From Streptomyces cupreus (lineage in GTDB: Bacteria > Actinomycetota > Actinomycetes > Streptomycetales > Streptomycetaceae), in contig NZ_JACMSF010000026.1 in assembly GCF_014257025.1 (NCBI RefSeq), positions 44,363 to 108,362 of the forward strand: a stretch of 64,000 bases of DNA. The letters run 5' to 3'. Below, in pieces: positions 58,703-64,000 of the stretch. The first letter of the stretch is position 1; each line of letters starts with the position of its first letter. The notes under the pieces were generated by a model that saw only the letters and a list, made by a program, of their open reading frames with translations, made no database searches and was not told where the DNA came from. The translations under genes and the position numbers were made by a program.

Positions 58703-59754
58703 CCGCGCTCCCAGAATGCAGGACCGACGGGCTCTTCGAAGTCGCCGAGCGCCTCAAGGTAGCCCTCGTCGTTCACGCCGATCCGCAGCTGCGGCAGGGC
58801 GTGACCGGCGGGACCGAAGATCACTCGGGCACCGTCGGAGAGGTCGAAGGTGGACTGGTGGCAGGGGCACAGCGCGTGGTGCGTCTGCTGCTCGTACAGG
58901 GAGATCGGGCAACCGACGTGGGTGCAGATCTTCGAGTACGCCACGATGCCCTCGTGCGACCACTCAAGCTCGCGCTTGTCCTTGATGTTGTCCGGCTGGA
59001 TGCGGACGATCATCAGGGCGGCCTTGGCGATCTCGGTCTGGAAGTCGTGGTCGTGCTCCTCCAGGCCCTCCGGCTTGGCGAAGGTGAGGGAGCCGACCGC
59101 GACGTCCGAGGGACGCAGCGGCTCGTTGGTGTTCATGTTGACGAGCAGCTTGCCCTTGGACCACAGGGTGTGGCGGAGCTTGTTCTCGGGCAGCGGGCCG
59201 AGGTCACGCAGGAGGACGACACCGGAGAGCGGGAACAGGGCCAGCGCACCGAACATCGTGTTCCGGATCAGCTTGCGACGGCCGAGGGCGGACTCCTTGG
59301 CGCCGTCCGCGAAGTCGGCCAGAACCTTGGCCTTGACCTCCGGCGGCGACTGGACGGCGTGGCGCTCCTCGGCGACCTCGACGTCCGACATCAGGGTGCG
59401 GGCCCAGTGGACCGCGCCCGCGCCGATGCAGAACAGCGAGACACCCAGCGTCATGCCCAGCGCGAAGTTCAGCGCGCTGATGTGACCCAGCGGGAAGATG
59501 TAGACCGACTTGTCGACCGGGATCGCCACATAGGCGGCGATGAAACCGACGGTGGCCAGCATCGACACCGTGAACAGCATGGCGACCGTACGCTCGGACC
59601 GCTTGGCGGCCCGCTCGTCGACGTCCTGGATCCGGTGCTCGTGGGGCGGCAGGCCGGGGTCCGCGAACGGGTCCTTCTCGTCCGCGACGCTCACCGCGCC
59701 GTGTTCGTCCTGCTCTGCGGGCAGGTTCTCTTCTGGAATGTCTTGGCTACTCAT
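58699..59754 (-). CDS. qcrA: Cytochrome bc complex Rieske iron-sulfur subunit
   Basis: A 351-residue subunit. An acidic N terminus is followed by three membrane segments (~55-120 and ~165-185), typical of the actinobacterial form. The [2Fe-2S] cluster ligands are in CTHVGCPISLY and CPCHQSTFDLSDGA. It passes electrons from menaquinol to QcrC. I chose ATG 59754, which overlaps the qcrC stop; upstream residues in that frame come from the qcrC coding sequence. Confidence 0.96.
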   Translation of the reverse strand: MSSQDIPEENLPAEQDEHGAVSVADEKDPFADPGLPPHEHRIQDVDERAAKRSERTVAMLFTVSMLATVGFIAAYVAIPVDKSVYIFPLGHISALNFALGMTLGVSLFCIGAGAVHWARTLMSDVEVAEERHAVQSPPEVKAKVLADFADGAKESALGRRKLIRNTMFGALALFPLSGVVLLRDLGPLPENKLRHTLWSKGKLLVNMNTNEPLRPSDVAVGSLTFAKPEGLEEHDHDFQTEIAKAALMIVRIQPDNIKDKRELEWSHEGIVAYSKICTHVGCPISLYEQQTHHALCPCHQSTFDLSDGARVIFGPAGHALPQLRIGVNDEGYLEALGDFEEPVGPAFWERG

Positions 59755-60563
59755 GACTTCTTGGCCTTTGCGGTCCGAGCGGCGACCCAGACGGCGACCG
59801 CGATCAGCGCGCCGAGTCCGAAGACCCACGCGAACAGGCCCTCGCTGACCGGACCGAGTCCGCCCAGCTCAAGACCACCGGGGTTCTCGGTGTCGTCGCT
59901 GTTGACCGCGTCGAGGTACGCGATGATGTCCTTCTTGTTCTGCTCCGACAGGATGGTGTCGGGGAAGGAGGGCATGTTCTGCGGGCCGGTCTGCATGGCC
60001 TCGTAGATGTGCTTCGGGTCCACGTCGTCAAGAGCCGGCGCGTACTTGCCGTGGGTCAGCGCACCGCCCTTGCCGGTGAAGTTGTGGCACTGCGCGCAGT
60101 TGGTGCGGAACAGCTCGCCACCCTTGGCGATGTCGGCGCCCTCGGGGCCGTACTCCGCCTCGGTCGGGATGTTCGGACCGGCGCCCAGCGAGGCGATGTA
60201 CGCCGCGAGCTGGTCGATCTCGGCCTGCGTGTACACGACCTTCTTCTTCGGCGCCTGGGCGCCCTGGGAGGTCGCGGCGGGCATACGGCCGGTGCCCACC
60301 TGGAAGTCCACGGCCGCGGCGCCGACGCCCACCAGGCTCGGACCGTCGGAGGTGCCCTGACCGCCGGTTCCGTGGCAGCTGGCGCAGCCGACGGCGTAGA
60401 GCTTCTTACCCTCGTCGATGGCGAGAGACTGGGCGGTTTCCTCTGCCTGCGCCTTGCCCGTGGGCGCGACAAAGGCGTACAGCCCCCCAGTGGCCGCCAG
60501 CGCGAGGAGTAGGACGACGACCGCCGCCAGCGGATGGCGTCGTCGTGCGGAGAGCTTTTTCAC
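59751..60563 (-). CDS. qcrC: Cytochrome bc complex dihaem cytochrome c subunit
   Basis: A 270-residue subunit with an N-terminal membrane anchor, two c-type haem motifs (GCASCHGT and NCAQCHNF) and a C-terminal membrane segment (LFAWVFGLGALIAVAVWVAA). The dihaem form replaces a soluble cytochrome c in the actinobacterial bc1-aa3 supercomplex. The GTG at 60563 is the start. It is 92 bp downstream of ctaE. Confidence 0.96.
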   Translation of the reverse strand: MKKLSARRRHPLAAVVVLLLALAATGGLYAFVAPTGKAQAEETAQSLAIDEGKKLYAVGCASCHGTGGQGTSDGPSLVGVGAAAVDFQVGTGRMPAATSQGAQAPKKKVVYTQAEIDQLAAYIASLGAGPNIPTEAEYGPEGADIAKGGELFRTNCAQCHNFTGKGGALTHGKYAPALDDVDPKHIYEAMQTGPQNMPSFPDTILSEQNKKDIIAYLDAVNSDDTENPGGLELGGLGPVSEGLFAWVFGLGALIAVAVWVAARTAKAKKS

Positions 60564-60655
60564 GGATTACCCCGGTGTCAGGATCTTCTGCGTCGATGCT
60601 TCTGGGATGTGCGCTTGCTTGCTTGCCTGCTCGCAGCGCGCGGGAACGGGCCCGG

Positions 60656-61276
60656 CTACTTGATCATGTAGATCGTGGCGAAGAGGCCGATCCAGACGAC
60701 ATCGACGAAGTGCCAGTAGTAGGACACGACGATGGCGGCGGTCGCCTGCTCATGAGTGAACCTCCTGGCCGCGTAGGTGCGTCCGAGGACGAACAGGAAG
60801 GCGATGAGGCCACCCGTCACGTGCAGGCCGTGGAAGCCGGTGGTCAGGTAGAAGACCGAGCCGTAGGGGTCGGACGAGAGCGAGAGGCCCTCGTGCTTGA
60901 CCAGCTCGGTGTACTCGTACACCTGACCGCCGATAAAGATCGCACCCATGATGAAGGTGACGATGAACCAGCCCCGGAGCTTCTTCACGTCACCGCGCTC
61001 GGCGGCGAAGACGCCGAGCTGGCAGGTGAGGGAGGAGAGCACCAGGATCGTGGTGTTCGTCGCCGAGAACGGGAAGTTCAGGAAGTCTGCCTTCTCCTTC
61101 CAGAACTCGGGACCCGTCACCGATCGCAGGGTGAAGTACATCGCGAAGAGGGCCGCGAAGAACATCAGCTCGGAACTCAACCAGATGATGGTTCCGACAC
61201 TGGTGAGGTTCGGCCGATTGACCGACGGGTGCGCGTGCCCGGTTTCTACTGTCGTTGCTGTCGCCACGACCGACAT
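60656..61276 (-). CDS. ctaE: Cytochrome c oxidase subunit III
   Basis: A 206-residue membrane subunit of the aa3 oxidase. Five membrane segments are predicted; the motifs are IIWLSSELMFFAALFAMYF and GFHGLHVTGGLIAFL, then SYYWHFVDVVWIGLFATIY. ATG 61276 starts the ctaE-qcrC-qcrA-qcrB operon. The promoter must lie in the 145 bp shared with the divergent pseudo-receiver gene. Confidence 0.96.
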   Translation of the reverse strand: MSVVATATTVETGHAHPSVNRPNLTSVGTIIWLSSELMFFAALFAMYFTLRSVTGPEFWKEKADFLNFPFSATNTTILVLSSLTCQLGVFAAERGDVKKLRGWFIVTFIMGAIFIGGQVYEYTELVKHEGLSLSSDPYGSVFYLTTGFHGLHVTGGLIAFLFVLGRTYAARRFTHEQATAAIVVSYYWHFVDVVWIGLFATIYMIK

Positions 61277-61421
61277 TATGTCGGTCGCTTATCCCGCCCT
61301 CACTCCGGGGGGTGCCGTTCGGAGTGTCTCCCTGCCCCATACCAGTGTTGACGTGGTGTTCAAGGGAGTAGCATCCGCCTCAACGGGCCTGTCCTTACGA
61401 CGCTGACGTCACGGAGGAACA

Positions 61422-61823
61422 ATGCAGCCGACCGCTACGGTGCTGGTGTACAGCGACGATTCCAACACCCGCGAGCAGGTGCGGATGGCCTCCGGCAGGC
61501 GGCCGGCCCCTGATGTCCCGTTGGTCGAGTTCGTCGAGTGCGCGACACCCGCGGCTGTGCTCAGCGAGCTGGACAAGGGCGGGATCGACGTCTGTGTGCT
61601 GGACGGTGAGGCCGTGCCCATGGGGGGCATGGGGGTGTGCCGGCAGATCAAGGACGAGGTCTTCAATTGTCCGCCGGTGCTGTTGCTGATCGGGCGCCCT
61701 CAGGATGCTTGGCTGGCGACGTGGAGTCGTGCCGAGGCCGCGGTGACCCTGCCGGTGGATCCTGTGGAGTTCGCGGCCGCCTTGGCCTCCCTGTTGCGTA
61801 CCCAGAGGCTTCAGAGCGCCTAG
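61422..61823 (+). CDS. Receiver-like (pseudo-receiver) protein
   Basis: A 133-residue stand-alone domain with the fold pattern of a response-regulator receiver. An acidic pair (LVYSDDSNTREQV) and the central Asp (DVCVLDGEAVPMGG) are present. The conserved Lys near the C terminus is not: the equivalent strand reads AAVTLPVDPVEFAAAL. Phosphorylation is therefore doubtful. It has no output domain. It is divergent from the bc-aa3 operon and is conserved in that place in Streptomyces, as far as I recall, which hints at a link to respiration. Confidence 0.75.
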   Translation: MQPTATVLVYSDDSNTREQVRMASGRRPAPDVPLVEFVECATPAAVLSELDKGGIDVCVLDGEAVPMGGMGVCRQIKDEVFNCPPVLLLIGRPQDAWLATWSRAEAAVTLPVDPVEFAAALASLLRTQRLQSA

Positions 61824-61845
61824 GAGCTCGGGGGCCCCAGGTCGG

Positions 61846-63108
61846 TCACACCGCCGCGGGTCGCAGCCTTGCCGCCTCTTCCGGCCGGGGGCCCTCGGGC
61901 TCTCCTGCGACCAGGGCGCTGCCCTTGCGCCACTTCTTCCAGGCGACGTTCCAGTCCCCGAAGCCGTTGCCGAAGGGTTCCATCGTGTTGCCGTACGAGT
62001 TGATGACCTCGACCAGGTCGCCCTCTCGGACGTTCTCGAAGAACCAGGCCGCGTTGCCGGTGCTCATTCCGGTGCAGCCGTGGCTGACGTTGGCGGAGCC
62101 CTGGGAGCCCACGGACCAGGGGGCGGCGTGCACGTACTCACCGCTCCAGGTGACCCGGGTGGCGTAGTACACGGGCAGGTCGTACGACTCCGCCGAGCCC
62201 TCCGCTATGCCGATGCTGGTGCCGCGCATCCGTACGAAGTACTCCTTGCCCAGCACCACCTTGACGCCGTTGCGGGTCTCGAAGCCGGGCTTGCCGGTGG
62301 TGACCGGCATGGAGTTGATCTTCTCGCCGTTCTTGTAGACCGTCATCGAGTGGGACGAGGCGTCCGTCACCGCGATGACCCGGTCCCCCGTGGTGATCTT
62401 CAGCGGCTTGGCCTTGCCGCCCCAGAGGCGGTCGCTGACCTTGATGCCCTCCAGGTTGCTGCGCACCCGGATGGTGGCGTGGGTGGGCCAGTAGTCCTTG
62501 GGGCGGTAGTGGAGCTTCTTGTCGTCCACCCAGTGCCAGGCGCCCTCGGTGGCGGGCATGGATTCGACCTTGAGGGCGCGTTCCACTATGGCGCGCTGGG
62601 CCTCGTCCTTGACCGGCTTGCTCAGTTCGGCGGTTATGGGCTGGCCGACGCCGTACGTGCCCGCCTTGGGGCCGAAGGTGACGTCCAGACGCTTCTTGGT
62701 GAGCGGCTTGCCGGTGTCGAAGCTGAGGACCCGGCGGCCGGGGGCGCCGTCCTCGTCCTCGGTGGACACCCGGACCGTGTAACGGGCGTTGGCGGCCAGC
62801 GGGGAGGTGCTGTGCCAGCGGCTGCCGTCGGCGGAGAGTTCGCCGCTGACGTAGCGCCCTGTGCCGTCCACGGCCGTGACGTCCGTGATACGGCTGTCCG
62901 AGTCCTCGGCGGTGACCTCAAGGGGCTTGTCCGGGTCGGCCTTCTTGCCGTCGCCCTTGGGGCCGTTGAAGGAGATCTGGCCCGCCGCGTCGTACGGCGC
63001 GGCCGACAGAGGGTGGCCGTCCCCACCGCACGCCGTGACGCTCGCGCCGAGCGCGATCACCAGCAGGGTGCAGCCGACGACGGTGCGGGTGTGCGGAGTT
63101 GTGTTCAT
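61846..63108 (-). CDS. L,D-transpeptidase lipoprotein
   Basis: A 420-residue exported enzyme making 3-3 peptidoglycan cross-links. The lipoprotein signal ends at SVTACGGDG. Two immunoglobulin-like domains cover ~45-265 (as in mycobacterial LdtMt2), and a YkuD catalytic domain follows with the His-Gly-Cys motif in NVSHGCTGMSTGNAAWFF. The tail is Arg/Pro-rich. ATG 63108 starts it. It lies between two respiratory loci but has no obvious functional link to them. Confidence 0.92.
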   Translation of the reverse strand: MNTTPHTRTVVGCTLLVIALGASVTACGGDGHPLSAAPYDAAGQISFNGPKGDGKKADPDKPLEVTAEDSDSRITDVTAVDGTGRYVSGELSADGSRWHSTSPLAANARYTVRVSTEDEDGAPGRRVLSFDTGKPLTKKRLDVTFGPKAGTYGVGQPITAELSKPVKDEAQRAIVERALKVESMPATEGAWHWVDDKKLHYRPKDYWPTHATIRVRSNLEGIKVSDRLWGGKAKPLKITTGDRVIAVTDASSHSMTVYKNGEKINSMPVTTGKPGFETRNGVKVVLGKEYFVRMRGTSIGIAEGSAESYDLPVYYATRVTWSGEYVHAAPWSVGSQGSANVSHGCTGMSTGNAAWFFENVREGDLVEVINSYGNTMEPFGNGFGDWNVAWKKWRKGSALVAGEPEGPRPEEAARLRPAAV

Positions 63109-63184
63109 GACTTCACGCTAGGGAGCCACGTCAAGCGCGGCGCGCCGAATAGTCCGGAAGAGGGACGAAAGTCGTGGCAAAAGA

Positions 63185-63222
63185 GGGAGCCCGGACCCTC
63201 CTGACGGAGTGTCCGGGCTCCC
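63185..63222. terminator. Terminator after ctaF
   Basis: GGGAGCCCGGAC (63185-63196) pairs perfectly with GTCCGGGCTCCC (63211-63222), with a 14-base loop. It lies 17 bases after the ctaF stop and ends the cta operon before the L,D-transpeptidase promoter. Confidence 0.88.
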
Positions 63223-63238
63223 GAGCGCTCGGCGCGTG

Positions 63239-63637
63239 TTACTGGGTGCGATTCTCACCGCGGTAGTACTCGAAGACCCAGCCCCAGAGGCCGACCAGGA
63301 TCAGCGGGGCCGAGAAGTACATCAGCCACCAGCCGATGGCGACCGCGAGGAAGGCGAGCGCGCCACCCACGGCCAGCGAGAGCGGCTGCCAGCTGTGCGG
63401 GCTGAAGAAGCCGACCTCGCCGGCGTCGTCCGCGACATCCGCGTTCTTGTCGTCCTGTGCCCCCGCGTCGACCCGCCGGGCGGTGAAGCCCAGGTAGAAG
63501 CCGATCATGATGGCCAGACCGAACGCCAGGAAGAGAGCCGTCGTACCGGCCGGCTCCTTCGACCACACGCCATAGACGATCGCCATGGCGAGGATGAAGA
63601 CGCTCAGCCAGATGAACATCCTGCCTTGGATCTTCAC
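63239..63637 (-). CDS. ctaF: Cytochrome c oxidase subunit IV
   Basis: A 132-residue actinobacterial-type subunit IV with four membrane segments (FIWLSVFILAMAIVYGVW, then TALFLAFGLAIMIGFYLGF, and two in the C-terminal half) and the conserved GFFSPHSWQPL loop. The GTG at 63637 overlaps the ctaD stop. It is the last gene of the cta operon. Confidence 0.93.
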   Translation of the reverse strand: MKIQGRMFIWLSVFILAMAIVYGVWSKEPAGTTALFLAFGLAIMIGFYLGFTARRVDAGAQDDKNADVADDAGEVGFFSPHSWQPLSLAVGGALAFLAVAIGWWLMYFSAPLILVGLWGWVFEYYRGENRTQ

Positions 63638-64000
63638 TTGCCGGCCTCCTTGCCACCAGCCAGGGCCTTTTCACCGTGAGGGGCGTTCTCAAGCTGGTCG
63701 AGAGCGGCGATCTCAGGGTGGTGCAGGTCGAATGCCGGGGATTCACTGCGGATCCGCGGCAGGGTGAGGAAGTTGTGCCGCGGCGGCGGGCAGGACGTCG
63801 CCCACTCCAGCGAACGGCCGTAGCCCCACGGGTCGTCGACCTCGATCTTCTTGCCGTACTTGGCGGTCTTCCAGATGTTGTAGAAGAACGGCAGGACCGA
63901 CAGACCGAGGACGAACGAGCTGATCGTCGAGATCGTGTTCAGGGCGGTGAAGCCGTCGGCCGCGAGGTAGTCCGCGTAACGACGCGGCATGCCCTCGGCA
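63634..64000 (-). CDS. ctaD: Cytochrome c oxidase subunit I, C-terminal part
   Basis: Only the last ~121 residues are in the window; the gene continues beyond position 64000. The visible part has the conserved GMPRRYADYL sequence, one membrane segment (ALNTISTISSFVLGLSVLPFFYNIW), the motif DDPWGYGRSLEWATSCPPP and the Glu/Lys-rich actinobacterial tail. The stop overlaps the ctaF start by four bases. Confidence 0.95.
   Translation of the reverse strand, partial: AEGMPRRYADYLAADGFTALNTISTISSFVLGLSVLPFFYNIWKTAKYGKKIEVDDPWGYGRSLEWATSCPPPRHNFLTLPRIRSESPAFDLHHPEIAALDQLENAPHGEKALAGGKEAGK

Overview
The window is chromosomal DNA from a high-GC actinomycete, almost certainly Streptomyces. The evidence is strong GC bias, frequent GTG and TTG starts, an actinobacterial qcrCAB/ctaE/ctaD/ctaF respiratory cluster, a ROK glucokinase beside a DUF5304 gene (the glkA context of S. 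coelicolor), a fused trpE-trpG gene with a triple-Trp leader, and PknL/Rv2175c/class II DAHP synthase synteny shared with mycobacteria.

Layout. 1-9.2 kb: a YhgE/Pip membrane protein with its TetR regulator, a CrtI-like oxidoreductase, a membrane protein with a Tyr/Gln-rich tail, metF, thiE, an Rv2175c-like DNA-binding protein and an FAD reductase. 9.17-18.56 kb: an integrated mobile element bounded by a 13-bp direct repeat. 18.6-24.2 kb: a small protein, a TPP riboswitch driving thiO-thiS-thiG, a PASTA Ser/Thr kinase (PknL-like) and nfo. 24.2-29.5 kb: a molybdopterin oxidoreductase, bfr, bfd with an iron box, class II DAHP synthase, and a trp leader/attenuator followed by fused anthranilate synthase. 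29.4-41 kb: lactate dehydrogenase-like protein, pfkA, a MacS-type two-component pair, plsC, an esterase, glkA and neighbours. 41-48.5 kb: acyl-CoA ligase, two glycosyltransferases, a PadR-controlled MATE pump and a peptidase MA-like lipoprotein. 48.7-57 kb: two tandem NlpC/P60 hydrolases, a NYN-domain protein, a rhomboid/RAM pair, a SAM-riboswitch-controlled class V aminotransferase and trpD. 57-64 kb: qcrB-qcrA-qcrC-ctaE, a pseudo-receiver protein, an L,D-transpeptidase, ctaF and the 3' end of ctaD.

The most unusual item is the 9.4-kb element. It carries a tyrosine integrase, an excisionase-like protein, a helicase-type ATPase, an HNH protein, a sigma-70-like protein, an XRE/TPR regulator and a GntR-NUDIX fusion. 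It has no recognisable conjugation (FtsK/Tra) or virion gene. Its logic resembles pSAM2, where KorSA (GntR) represses the activator Pra and Pif (NUDIX) confers transfer immunity, but here the GntR and NUDIX parts form one polypeptide. Palindromes of the form CTGGTGYGCACCAG lie at the promoter of that gene and in pair in front of the sigma-like gene. A 9-bp repeat, AGCGTCCGC, is clustered in both orientations at two non-coding sites. The left 1.5 kb of the element is non-coding and dense in inverted repeats. Removing the element would restore two minus-strand genes (18578-18928 and 7951-9165) to about 32 bp apart, so it appears to split a native operon.

Regulation is unusually legible elsewhere: TPP and SAM riboswitches, a Trp-codon attenuator, an IdeR/DmdR-type iron box, a perfect 15-bp inverted repeat between the MATE pump and its PadR regulator, and a 30-bp near-palindrome in front of the lactate dehydrogenase-like gene.
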